A DNA stretch of 33,627 nt from Clostridiales bacterium. Its GTDB lineage: Bacteria; Bacillota; Clostridia; Peptostreptococcales; Anaerovoracaceae. The stretch covers positions 1-33,627 of the forward strand of contig WRJK01000024.1 of assembly GCA_009782285.1 (NCBI GenBank), in the 5' to 3' direction. Positions 17,319 through 25,173 of the stretch are shown here, piece by piece; within the stretch, counting starts at the first letter, position 1, and the number at the start of each line of letters is the position of its first letter. Both the position numbers and the translations under genes were made by a program. Below the pieces are notes generated by a model. It did no database searches. It was not told where the DNA came from and was given only the letters and a program-made list of their open reading frames with translations.

Positions 17319-17817
17319 CTTGTTTCCTCCTACAATTTTCAAATTCCGCAAGGAGCGTCTCCTTGTTGGCCTCTGATATCGCACGGCCAGCAATGCCGAA
17401 GCCTTCGCATTTCCGTGCCATGCTTCTCAACTCTGACACTTTGCATTTTCGCAAAAAATCGTTCGAGTTTTCAAAACCCGATTTCTCAGCAGGCTTGTCC
17501 TCAGCGTCTTCAATTGCCTTGCCATTGTTTGATTTAGCTGCGCCACCCGGTGCCGTCAGCCATTCCAAGCAAGGATCCGGGCGCGAAATGACATGTGCCG
17601 ATACAAGGAGGCCTTCGCCAATCCGCTCCACCGCCGCAGCGCCTGCGTCAACCGATGCGCTTACTGCCGCCACTTCTCCCTCCACGATGACTGTGACAAG
17701 GCCGCCGCCGGTCAGCGTTTTGCTTACAAGCCTGACTTCTGCCGTTTTGAGCATGGAATCTGCACTTTCAATGGCTGCAAGCAGCCCTGTTGTTTCAATA
17801 AAACCAAGTGCCTGCAT
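17311..17817 (-). CDS. BMC-domain shell protein with C-terminal Rho-N/SAP-like extension
   Basis: The 168-residue protein has a BMC domain (about 1-90: [20 protein letters not shown], then [19 protein letters not shown]). A charged linker follows (about 95-118). The last fifty residues contain [19 protein letters not shown] and then [10 protein letters not shown]. That pattern, a KVxELRxxAR helix, a glycine turn and a KExLLxxF helix, resembles Rho N-terminal, SAP or HeH modules that bind nucleic acid. E. coli EutK likewise joins a BMC domain to a C-terminal helix-turn-helix-type domain, so this is a variation on that plan. GGAGG lies 7 bases before the ATG. It is first in a two-gene operon. 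Confidence is high for BMC and moderate for the tail. Confidence 0.88.
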   Translation of the reverse strand: MQALGFIETTGLLAAIESADSMLKTAEVRLVSKTLTGGGLVTVIVEGEVAAVSASVDAGAAAVERIGEGLLVSAHVISRPDPCLEWLTAPGGAAKSNNGKAIEDAEDKPAEKSGFENSNDFLRKCKVSELRSMARKCEGFGIAGRAISEANKETLLAEFENCRRKQDG

Positions 17818-17882
17818 TCACTAGCCTCCTTTCAGAACACCGTACAGCATACTTTGACTTGAATTTTCTTCATTATAATTTG

Positions 17883-17914
17883 ATTATAAACATTGCTCCA
17901 TAGTGGAAAGTCAA
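17883..17914 (-). promoter_or_regulatory. MerR-type promoter (20-base spacer) of the BMC pair
   Basis: The minus strand shows -35 TTGACT (17914-17909) and -10 TATAAT (17888-17883) separated by 20 bases, too long for unaided sigma-A use but usual for MerR-activated promoters. Inside the spacer, near the -35, is the dyad TCCA-N3-TGGA (17897-17907). It lies about 65 bases before the first BMC gene. A second TATAAT at 17877-17872 has no fitting -35. Confidence 0.62.
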
Positions 17915-17938
17915 GAGATTTTTTATTGGCGCACACGC

Positions 17939-18652
17939 CTACACGCCGAAAAGTTCATGAGTGTCAACGTCTTTTATCACTCTGCCTGTGGCTTTTCCAG
18001 CGTTTTTTAACATGCTTTTCATCTTTTCTTCAACGGTTTTTTTCAAGAGTTCAGTGAAATCAATATCCCTAAGCGTGAAAAACAGCATCGGGTCGTCGTC
18101 GAACCGCGCCCCAATGCCGTAAAGCGCCGCCGCCACGTGCTTGCACATGTACGCCCAGTCGGGGCATGAACAACTGAAGCTGATTTCCTTGGGCGACGGG
18201 AAAAGGCCTCCTCCTTTGTCCATAAACAGCTCCATAAGCTCCTCAGGGAATTTGCCCGACGCCAAATCCTCCAAGCTGGCAATTTTATGGCTGCATTTCT
18301 TCATAAGCGCATCCCATTTCTTTTTTGGGAGCGGCTCGATTTTCACTGTTATTTCATACGGCTTTGACGCGGAGCCCGAGACCAGCGCATGCGCCCCGCC
18401 TGACCCTACCGACAAATCCAGCACAGCGCCGCTCCTCACGTAGGAGCGGCCGCGCACGATCCTGCTTTCATAGTCGGCATAGCTTTCCAAATTCTTGTTC
18501 CAAGCCATGCCCCACCATGTCCTAGCCAGCTTCTTGCCTTCAAGTATCACCGGCTTTATGTCAGGGTTCTTCTTGCGAAGCTTCGCCAGCTGCGCCGCCG
18601 GATCCTTCGGCTTTTTCCTGGGTTTGTAGCCATAATCGTAATAATTCCACAT
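17939..18652 (-). CDS. SWIM zinc-finger protein
   Basis: The 237-residue protein has a SWIM zinc finger, FSCSCPDWAYMCKHVAAALY (CxC, then CxH), at about 159-178. A basic N-terminus (YKPRKKPKDP) and a TWWGMAWNKNLESYADYESR segment are typical of SWIM partners of SNF2 helicases. These zinc fingers are thought to bind DNA or protein. It starts 2 bases after the SNF2 stop, with GGAGG formed by the SNF2 gene's last codons. The pair almost certainly acts together. The usual biological role of such pairs in Firmicutes is not established. Confidence 0.88.
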   Translation of the reverse strand: MWNYYDYGYKPRKKPKDPAAQLAKLRKKNPDIKPVILEGKKLARTWWGMAWNKNLESYADYESRIVRGRSYVRSGAVLDLSVGSGGAHALVSGSASKPYEITVKIEPLPKKKWDALMKKCSHKIASLEDLASGKFPEELMELFMDKGGGLFPSPKEISFSCSCPDWAYMCKHVAAALYGIGARFDDDPMLFFTLRDIDFTELLKKTVEEKMKSMLKNAGKATGRVIKDVDTHELFGV

Positions 18653-18654
18653 GT

Positions 18655-21264
18655 TTAAACCTCCAGTGCAAACAGCTTCATCAAATCCTTGCTGTCCATT
18701 TCAGTTATCCAGTTCTCCCCGCTGCTCGAGACCAGCTCTTCCGACAGCTTTAGTTTGTCTTCGATCATCTGGTCGATTTTTTCCTCAACAGTGCCTACCG
18801 TAACGAACTTGTGAACAAGCACGTTTTTCTTTTGGCCTATGCGGAACGCCCGGTCGGTCGCTTGGTTCTCCACCGCAGGGTTCCACCACCTGTCGAAGTG
18901 GACAACATGGTTGGCAGATGTCAGGTTCAGCCCTACGCCACCCGCTTTGAGCGACAGCACCATGAAGGGCACGTACTCGCCGCCGTTGAATTTCTCAACG
19001 ATCTCCGCACGTTTCTTGACCGGCGTCCCCCCATGCAGCACAAGGCCCTTCTTGTCAAACAGCGTTTCCAAGAAGTCGGACAGCGGTCCACACATCTCAC
19101 GGAATTGCGTAAAGACGAGAACCCGTTCGTGCTTGTCGCGTATAGTCTCGCAAATCTCTGCGAGAACGCTGAATTTCCCACTTTGCTTGTGGTCAAAAGC
19201 GTCCTGCCCCAAATACTGGTCGGGGTGGTTGCAAATCTGCTTGAATTTCATCAGGCTTGCGAGCACGACCCCCTTGCGCTCAATACCTTCACTGGTGTAT
19301 ATCTTCTGCTCAATCTCCTTCACAAAAGCCGAATACAGTGCCGCTTGCTTCTTTGTTAACGTTGCGTGCGTTTTCATTTCGACCTTGTCGGGCAGATCGC
19401 TAATGATGGCTTTGTCGGTCTTAAGCCGCCTCAAGATGAATGGGCTCACCACGCTCCTGAGTTTTGAGTAGTCTTCGCTCCCCTGAATCTTCTTGGCGTA
19501 AGCGGTAAACTCCCTCGAAGTGCCGAGCAGCCCAGCGTTGAGGAAATCGAACAGCGACCACAGGTCTGACATGCGGTTTTCCACTGGCGTACCTGTCATT
19601 GCGACGTGAAACTTGGCCGGAATGGCTTTTACCGCCCTAGTTTGCTTGGTGCCGGGGTTTTTAATAGCCTGCGCTTCGTCCAGTATCACCATGTCCCAGC
19701 GGCATTCTTTCAGCTCTTCCAGCCTTAACGTCATGCCGTATGTAGTGATGAACAAATCAGCCTCGGCCGGTTCGAACCTTGCGTCGGTGCCGTGGAGCAC
19801 TCTAAACTTCAATCCAGGCGCAAATCTTTCTATCTCTGAACTCCAGTTCCCAATTAACGAAGCAGGGATCACAAGGAGAGACTTGCACTCGCCTCCCTGA
19901 CGCAAATGCTCTAGCAGCGCAAGTACCTGCACTGTCTTCCCCAGCCCCATGTCATCTGCCAGCAAAGCACCAAACCCAAAGCTTTTCATCGTTGCAAGCC
20001 AGTCCAGCCCGTTTTGCTGGTATTGGCGCAGGGATGCTTTGAACTCGCCCCCTGCCGAAAGGCCTGCAAGCCTTTCGGGCACTGCAAGGCCGCTCATCAC
20101 TTGGCTCAGCCACTGACCGTTTGAAACCTCAAATGCGTTCTCCGAACGCAAGCTGCCCCTTTCTCCAAGGCCCATTTCAAACCGCATCGCTTCAAACAAC
20201 GTCATCTCTTCAGCCATACCGGACGCCTCGTCGTAAGCGGCAAGTGCCGCCTTGAGCTTTTCGTGGTCGATTTCCACCCACTTGCCTTTGAGAAAAGACA
20301 GCCCGGCTGTCTGGGAAAGCAGTTGTTCAAGCTCCTCTCGCGTAATAGCTTCGCCGCCAAGGCTCAACTTGAGGTCAAATGACAGCAGCGCGTCGAGCCC
20401 CACCTGAGAAGGCGGTTTTTCACCAATGGATACAGCAACTTTCACAGTGTTGTACTTCTTTTTCCACCAGTCGGGCATGCGACACATGATGCCGCACTCC
20501 TCGTATAAAGGGATTTCCTTCAAAAACGTGTAAGCTTCTCCAGCAGTGAAACGCAGCGGAGAAAACAGTTCTCCGCTTTCAACAAGCTCCGAGATGAAAT
20601 CGCTCTTGTCTGCCGCCCTGCTGACTGTCGAAAGCAGCTGGAGCAGCAGCCCTTGGTTACCCTTGTATTCCAGCAGCGCGTTTTTCAGTGGGACGTGCTC
20701 AGCTTTTGCCGAACCCGCTGATTTCCGGCTGTACGTGGCGAGGAAAGCGAAAGGGCATTCATCAGATTTATTTTCTACAAGGTGGAAAAACACACGGCCA
20801 ACGACATTGATGTTGCTGTTGTGCACAAACAGATACTGTGCAGCGGTGCCGTCAAACCCCTCCAGCTCGGCTTCAAAGACTCTCGTGAGCTTTTCCCACA
20901 TTCCCTCCAGCCACCGTGCATCGATGAACTCAGCGCCGGTTGCGAAAGGCGTCTTTTGGATTATGGCGCCAACTTCGTCAGACGCAAGGGGCGCTGCGCT
21001 GCGCGTGATTTCCAGTGTTGGGTCTTTCGACAACTTTTCGATGAAAAACGCGGCAAGCCCATGCAGGAAAAGCAGCGACGCAGACATATCCGTCGACTTG
21101 TCCGTAAAACCGAAATAAAGCAAGGCTTTGTCCGGATCTGCCCTGAAATCCGAGAGCAGCTTTTCGTTCATGTAAACCTGTTTGTCCTTAGTAGCCTCGG
21201 TGTCAAGGATGACGCCGTTATCGGTAAATACGGCGATTAGTTTTTCTTTTAACTGTGTGTCCAT
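18655..21264 (-). CDS. SNF2-family DNA translocase (helicase-like ATPase)
   Basis: The 869-residue protein has a roughly 400-residue N-terminal helicase-associated region, then the two RecA-like SNF2 lobes. Lobe 1 has Walker A ADDMGLGKTVQ (about 437) and a DEAQ box in VILDEAQAIKNP (about 527), followed by AMTGTPVENRMSDLWSLFDF. Lobe 2 has VFTQFREM, LVLHGGTPVKKR, SLKAGGVGLNL and a closing ATDRAFRIGQ motif. All core motifs are intact. Such proteins move along double-stranded DNA and remodel protein-DNA complexes; they do not usually unwind strands. The SWIM protein follows immediately. GGAGG lies 4 bases before the ATG. No restriction or defence gene is adjacent to suggest a defence role. Confidence 0.93.
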   Translation of the reverse strand: MDTQLKEKLIAVFTDNGVILDTEATKDKQVYMNEKLLSDFRADPDKALLYFGFTDKSTDMSASLLFLHGLAAFFIEKLSKDPTLEITRSAAPLASDEVGAIIQKTPFATGAEFIDARWLEGMWEKLTRVFEAELEGFDGTAAQYLFVHNSNINVVGRVFFHLVENKSDECPFAFLATYSRKSAGSAKAEHVPLKNALLEYKGNQGLLLQLLSTVSRAADKSDFISELVESGELFSPLRFTAGEAYTFLKEIPLYEECGIMCRMPDWWKKKYNTVKVAVSIGEKPPSQVGLDALLSFDLKLSLGGEAITREELEQLLSQTAGLSFLKGKWVEIDHEKLKAALAAYDEASGMAEEMTLFEAMRFEMGLGERGSLRSENAFEVSNGQWLSQVMSGLAVPERLAGLSAGGEFKASLRQYQQNGLDWLATMKSFGFGALLADDMGLGKTVQVLALLEHLRQGGECKSLLVIPASLIGNWSSEIERFAPGLKFRVLHGTDARFEPAEADLFITTYGMTLRLEELKECRWDMVILDEAQAIKNPGTKQTRAVKAIPAKFHVAMTGTPVENRMSDLWSLFDFLNAGLLGTSREFTAYAKKIQGSEDYSKLRSVVSPFILRRLKTDKAIISDLPDKVEMKTHATLTKKQAALYSAFVKEIEQKIYTSEGIERKGVVLASLMKFKQICNHPDQYLGQDAFDHKQSGKFSVLAEICETIRDKHERVLVFTQFREMCGPLSDFLETLFDKKGLVLHGGTPVKKRAEIVEKFNGGEYVPFMVLSLKAGGVGLNLTSANHVVHFDRWWNPAVENQATDRAFRIGQKKNVLVHKFVTVGTVEEKIDQMIEDKLKLSEELVSSSGENWITEMDSKDLMKLFALEV

Positions 21265-21363
21265 CTAGCCTCCTCTATTTTTCCAATTCCACCCTACTCC
21301 TGTTCATAGCGCAGATGTGCTTTATACCTCCATCGGCCACAAAACGACAGTACTCGTCCGAAT

Positions 21364-21984
21364 CTATGACTCTCTGACAAGCACCCTATATGCAAATACT
21401 TTGCCGTGTGTCGAAAGCGCTATTGGTTCCTTGTCAATATTCAACGGGTCGTACACCAGAAATTCACCGTCTTTTGCGCCGACAACCAGCACCCAATGTG
21501 TAACGCCGCTGCCCATGTACTTCACGTTGATTATCGGGAGCCGCCCCGATTTCAAATCCTTCTCTATCGTCGTGCTTGACGGAATCCTCGTGTATTTATA
21601 GTCAATTCCAGGTAAGGCGTCCTTTATCCTGTGCCAAATCAACATGTTGCCTTGGTAGCCAGAGACTGCAGTCATTTTAGCATTGAATTCCCCTGGTGTA
21701 ACAGGTATGCCCAAATCTGTTGCGGCACTTGCCGCGCATGCAACCAAGCAGCCCGCCCCAGCCAAGCTGCTCATTGAATTGCCTATCAGATCGCTGCCCC
21801 ACTCGGGGTCGTTTTGCAGGAAATGCTGGACATCATGTATCTCAAAATCCTGGGATGGCTTCAAATAAACCCCCTTGGTTTTTATGTGATAAGCCCGGCC
21901 GGCGTATGCAGTAAAAACTACGCCGATGACAAGAAAAATAGATAGTACTATGACGAAAACTCTTGAAAACTTGCTTCTCATCAT
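21364..21984 (-). CDS. Membrane-anchored C39-like peptidase family protein
   Basis: The roughly 206-residue protein has an N-terminal membrane segment (FSRVFVIVLSIFLVIGVVF) and an extracellular peptidase_C39-like domain. The catalytic cysteine candidate is in GAGCLVACAAS, the histidine in GVTHWVLVVG and the aspartate in EFLVYDPLN, in the order expected for papain-like folds. These proteins are usually secreted peptidases or wall-associated enzymes of unknown substrate. The start is uncertain: the ATG at 21999 touches a GGAGG site directly, while those at 21984 and 21981 are at or beyond the usual distance; I give 21984. It follows the DUF4143 ATPase stop by 1 base. Confidence 0.75.
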   Translation of the reverse strand: MMRSKFSRVFVIVLSIFLVIGVVFTAYAGRAYHIKTKGVYLKPSQDFEIHDVQHFLQNDPEWGSDLIGNSMSSLAGAGCLVACAASAATDLGIPVTPGEFNAKMTAVSGYQGNMLIWHRIKDALPGIDYKYTRIPSSTTIEKDLKSGRLPIINVKYMGSGVTHWVLVVGAKDGEFLVYDPLNIDKEPIALSTHGKVFAYRVLVRES

Positions 21985-21985
21985 T

Positions 21986-23212
21986 TTATACTTGCCCATC
22001 CTCCAGTCCTGCCACAGAGGAAACGATGTCGCCCAGCTTCGCTTTCATAAACACCTCGTATGGGATGCCGTGCTTCCCGACCAGTATCAGCTTTGCTTTC
22101 GGAAAGCGCACTGCAAATGCCTCCGCTGCTTTTTTAGAGATGCTCTCGTCCCCGCTCTTTACTTCAATACCGATGACTTGATTGCCGTATACGACTACGT
22201 AATCGACTTCTGCGCCGTTTTCGCGCCAATAATAGAGGGACACGTTCGCTAGTTTGTTTGCTTGGTTGATCAGATGGGCACCAACTGAACTTTCAAAAAT
22301 GCTCCCCCATTCTGCCCGGTTCATGAGAGCTTCTTCAAATGTGAGCTCACTCATGGCAGACAGCAGTGCTGTGTTGTGAACTTGGAATTTGGGTATCGTC
22401 CCTTTCGTTTCGATTTTACGCCCGCTGTATTTGTTCAAACCAGACAGCAATCCAGCTTGGTCTAGAAGCCTCAAGTACTTTGCCAGCGTTGTTGTGTTGC
22501 CGGCGTCCTGTAGTTGCCCAAGCATTCTGTTGAAGCTCATGATTTGGGTGCTGTAGCAAATACCTACCTCAAGCAACTGTTTTAACAGCGCAGGTTTATC
22601 AATCTTTGCCGTCATCAAGACGTCACGGATCACAGTCGGCTCAACAATTGCGTTGCGTATGTATTCTTTGAACCGGAGCTCGTCATTAACAAATACCGCT
22701 GCGCCTGGATACCCGCCAAACCACTGGTATTGTTCCGCAGAAAACCCAAACGCTTTTTGCATTTCGACAAAGCTCCAGTGTTCTGCGTAGTTCAGTTCGT
22801 ACCTCCCTGCCAGTGACTCGGATAAGCCGTCCATGAGGAGCAAACGGGAGGAGCCAAGCAAAACGAGCTTTATGTCCCGACCTTCACGAGTGTCTCTGTC
22901 CCAATGTTTTTTTACTGCTACGCTCCAGTCGGAGATTTTCTGCAACTCGTCGAGGATCAGAACCGCGTTTTTTTTCTTTTCCAGTTGCATCCGGATTCGC
23001 AAGGACTCCCAAACCTGGTCTATCCACTCAGCCCCGTATGTAATTGCATCGTCTGCACTGTGGTATTCCGCAAGCCCGCCTATTTTGCTCCGCAAAGCCA
23101 GCGCAATCGTCGTTTTGCCTACCTGCCTTGGCCCGGCTATTACCTGAATGAACCTCCGAGGTTCACGAACGCGCCCAAGCAGCGTACCTAACAGCGGCCT
23201 TTGAAAATCCAT
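21986..23212 (-). CDS. AAA-family ATPase with DUF4143 C-terminal domain
   Basis: The 408-residue protein belongs to the widespread AAA_14/DUF4143 family. It has Walker A AGPRQVGKTTIAL (about 26-38), Walker B VLILDELQKISDW and sensor LVLLGSSRLLL. A winged-helix-like middle (TLAKYLRLLDQAGLL) leads to a C-terminal nuclease-like domain with EVDYVVVYGNQVIGIEVKSG, where the E-VD-EVKSG pattern recalls PD-(D/E)XK folds. The role is unknown; family members often occur as singletons with repeats in front of them. A tandem operator-like repeat and a good promoter precede it. Ribosome site AAGGTGG lies 6 bases before the ATG at 23212. Confidence 0.9.
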   Translation of the reverse strand: MDFQRPLLGTLLGRVREPRRFIQVIAGPRQVGKTTIALALRSKIGGLAEYHSADDAITYGAEWIDQVWESLRIRMQLEKKKNAVLILDELQKISDWSVAVKKHWDRDTREGRDIKLVLLGSSRLLLMDGLSESLAGRYELNYAEHWSFVEMQKAFGFSAEQYQWFGGYPGAAVFVNDELRFKEYIRNAIVEPTVIRDVLMTAKIDKPALLKQLLEVGICYSTQIMSFNRMLGQLQDAGNTTTLAKYLRLLDQAGLLSGLNKYSGRKIETKGTIPKFQVHNTALLSAMSELTFEEALMNRAEWGSIFESSVGAHLINQANKLANVSLYYWRENGAEVDYVVVYGNQVIGIEVKSGDESISKKAAEAFAVRFPKAKLILVGKHGIPYEVFMKAKLGDIVSSVAGLEDGQV

Positions 23213-23237
23213 GCGAAACCACCTTCTGTTTGCCCAA

Positions 23238-23280
23238 TTTTACTCAACCGTATGAGCATTTTTACTCAATGACCTGAGCA
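23238..23280. promoter_or_regulatory. Tandem dyad operator-like site in the leader of the DUF4143 ATPase gene
   Basis: Two copies of TTTTACTCA-N6-TGAGCA lie at 23238-23258 and 23260-23280, in 22-base period, each an inverted repeat with CTCA/TGAG arms. They lie just downstream of the predicted -10 (23292-23297) and before the ATG at 23212, where a bound protein would block transcription. Autoregulation by the ATPase is possible but not shown. Confidence 0.6.
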
Positions 23281-23291
23281 ATCATGCTGAC

Positions 23292-23320
23292 ATTTTATAT
23301 TATCTTAATCTATTTTGCAA
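23292..23320 (-). promoter_or_regulatory. Promoter of the DUF4143-C39 unit
   Basis: On the minus strand a -35 TTGCAA (23320-23315), overlapping the end of the preceding gene, is followed by 17 bases and a -10 TAAAAT (23297-23292). The transcription start would be close to 23285, just before the dyad repeats. Confidence 0.65.
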
Positions 23321-23966
23321 CCACTTTTTGCAGATCAAACTCGTAAACGTCCAACTCACCATCGTAACCGCACTCGCCCATGCGTGGGGAGTTGGTTACC
23401 GGGAGCATGAAATCGTGTTCTTTTTCATGTTCCTCTGCGCAATCGCCGCAGTAAAACGGGTTGTCTACATCGTATATGCATTGGCAGCAGATATATTCAG
23501 CTGTCTTTCCGCAATTTGCACACTCGAATTCAAGCGGCACATTCCTGGCAAGAAGCCTGACCAACTCCCTTTGCTTCCTTCTTTTAACCACGGCAACCAC
23601 TGTGATTATCGTTTCTGTTGTTGTGCCGAAATCATATTCATGATTCAACTTTGCGCCGATTGAAAGTGTGCCCAGCTTGCGGCTTTTTCCTACCTCGGTG
23701 TAGCGGTCATAGCGAAACGCGCTCAGATGGCCGCAGCATTCCAGCCATATTTTGCGCAGAAAAGTGTCGACTGCTGTCAAAGTCTTGTCCACCGGGACGT
23801 CAATATAAAGCCAATAGTCTTTGTTGTAAGCCCCTTCAACTTTAAGGAGCAGGCATTGCTGGTCTCCCTCGGGATCGTCATGCACCTTTAGGATATGGTT
23901 TTTCATAGCTGTTTTGCCCAATTGCGTACCACATATGTAACAGTTGCCTGATGTAGTAGCTGCCAT
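23310..23966 (-). CDS. Plasmid pRiA4b ORF-3-like protein with flanking zinc-binding modules
   Basis: The 218-residue protein has a central domain of the pRiA4b ORF-3 family (about 40-150), recognised by FLRKIWLECCGHLSAF and by KLNHEYDFGTTTE. An N-terminal CYICGTQLGKTAMKNHILKVH (about 9-29) looks like a C2H2 zinc finger. A Cys-rich stretch follows late (FECANCGKTAEYICCQC, then YCGDCAEEHEKEH), probably binding one or two more zinc ions. The activity of the family is unknown. GGTGAT precedes the ATG at 23966. The gene stands 66 bases after the beta-helix gene without a clear promoter of its own. Confidence 0.8.
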   Translation of the reverse strand: MAATTSGNCYICGTQLGKTAMKNHILKVHDDPEGDQQCLLLKVEGAYNKDYWLYIDVPVDKTLTAVDTFLRKIWLECCGHLSAFRYDRYTEVGKSRKLGTLSIGAKLNHEYDFGTTTETIITVVAVVKRRKQRELVRLLARNVPLEFECANCGKTAEYICCQCIYDVDNPFYCGDCAEEHEKEHDFMLPVTNSPRMGECGYDGELDVYEFDLQKVVAK

Positions 23967-24033
23967 CGATAATCACCGCCTTTCCTACCTTGTTAATCTA
24001 TTTTTTCTCTTCGATGTTCAGACAGTGTGGATG

Positions 24034-25173
24034 TTATAAAACTCTCCTTAGTTCACTCGCCACACCGCACAGCCAGGAATGGAGCCCCTGTTTTTCCCAT
24101 TGGGCAAGCCCCCGCACCCAATCGCTGTAATCCAGCTCCGGCTTCCAGTCCAGATCAAGTTCCATGCCTTTGGGTGCGCTGTTTAAAAGCGCTTCATCCA
24201 TTGGGCTTGTCAATTCATGCTCTTTGGCAAAACTGTTGTACCTTTTTAACCGTTCATGTATGCAGGCTTCAATTGTTTCGATTGCACCAGCGAGCACGAG
24301 CTGCAGTTCTTCGTCGCCTTGGCGGTGACTTCTGACAAGCCTGACTTTCAAATACCATTCACGAAGCGCATATACCTGCACGATGAATTCAGCGTTCATC
24401 TCGCGTATGCTGTCCAGCCGCTTTTTCGAGAAAGCGGGCTTACTTGGCACCCGCCCCGTCTCATCGTACCTGCGGCTTTCTGCACTTATGCTCCCAGTTG
24501 AGTCAACCGATGACCTTCTTGCAATCTGTCCAGCAGGGAGCATTGCGCCAAACCCTACAGAAAACGGCCCAACTATCCCAGACAGCCCTCCAAGAAAAAT
24601 CCGTTCCCTGTCAAGGAACACGCCCTCTGTAACGTTTCCAATCAAAGACGGAGTAGCTTTGTCACCGCTTTTTCCCCATGGTGTGAAGTTGAAATGGACA
24701 AACCCGCTCCCCACCTCAGTGTGGTCTTTTCTGGAGCTGCCACCGGATATCAACGCGTCGCAAAAGTTGATCAGCGACCCCAACGTGACGCTGTTCATGA
24801 GTATTGATTGTTTCAAACCAACTGCATGGGCAGTAACAGCATCTTCTTCCAACAGAGTCCCTGCCCGAAAGTGCGCATTTGCCCCCGCTTTTGCCCGAGG
24901 GAGCAGCGTCGCTTCCTCTAGGTAGCCACTGGCGACTACCGCATGTGCGCCGACGATCGAGTCATGAATTGCAGCAGGCCCCTCTGTGCCTATATCCGCA
25001 TAGGATCCCACAAGAGTTCGCTTGCCCGTCAAGCGTGTACCTGGGTATAGTGTGCTGTCGGCAAAAATCCTCTCAAGGCTCACTTCCTGCGCAACATATG
25101 TTTGCCTAGGATCAATTATCTTTACGCCTTTGTCTTCCAGTTTTTTAATTCTGTCATTGATGCCTTCTATCAT
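24034..25173 (-). CDS. GlmU-like left-handed beta-helix protein (no uridylyltransferase domain)
   Basis: The 379-residue protein starts with a short helix and a family-typical DPRQTYVAQEVSLERIF, then a hexapeptide-repeat beta-helix (about 40-260). It matches a family often labelled UDP-N-acetylglucosamine pyrophosphorylase-like, with stretches TLGSLINFCDALISGG, EVGSGFVHFNFTPWG, GDKATPSLIG and IFLGGLSGIVGP. The GlmU nucleotidyltransferase domain is absent, so the label may be misleading; an acyltransferase or sugar-binding role is possible. The C-terminal 110 residues are helical. The ATG at 25173 overlaps the transketolase stop as ATGA, so it belongs to the same transcript. GAGGGG precedes the start. 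Confidence 0.78.
   Translation of the reverse strand: MIEGINDRIKKLEDKGVKIIDPRQTYVAQEVSLERIFADSTLYPGTRLTGKRTLVGSYADIGTEGPAAIHDSIVGAHAVVASGYLEEATLLPRAKAGANAHFRAGTLLEEDAVTAHAVGLKQSILMNSVTLGSLINFCDALISGGSSRKDHTEVGSGFVHFNFTPWGKSGDKATPSLIGNVTEGVFLDRERIFLGGLSGIVGPFSVGFGAMLPAGQIARRSSVDSTGSISAESRRYDETGRVPSKPAFSKKRLDSIREMNAEFIVQVYALREWYLKVRLVRSHRQGDEELQLVLAGAIETIEACIHERLKRYNSFAKEHELTSPMDEALLNSAPKGMELDLDWKPELDYSDWVRGLAQWEKQGLHSWLCGVASELRRVL

Noticed and set aside
17028..17393. N-terminal extension of the short BMC protein
   Set aside because: The extra 25 residues lie in the end of the preceding BMC gene; GGAGG points clearly to the ATG at 17318.
21265..21363. Short open frame between the C39-like gene and the SNF2 gene, ending just before the SNF2 ribosome site
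   Set aside because: About 36 codons with only a GTG or a late ATG as start, no convincing ribosome site and no recognisable product. It could also be a relic of a longer C39 tail, but I cannot show this.
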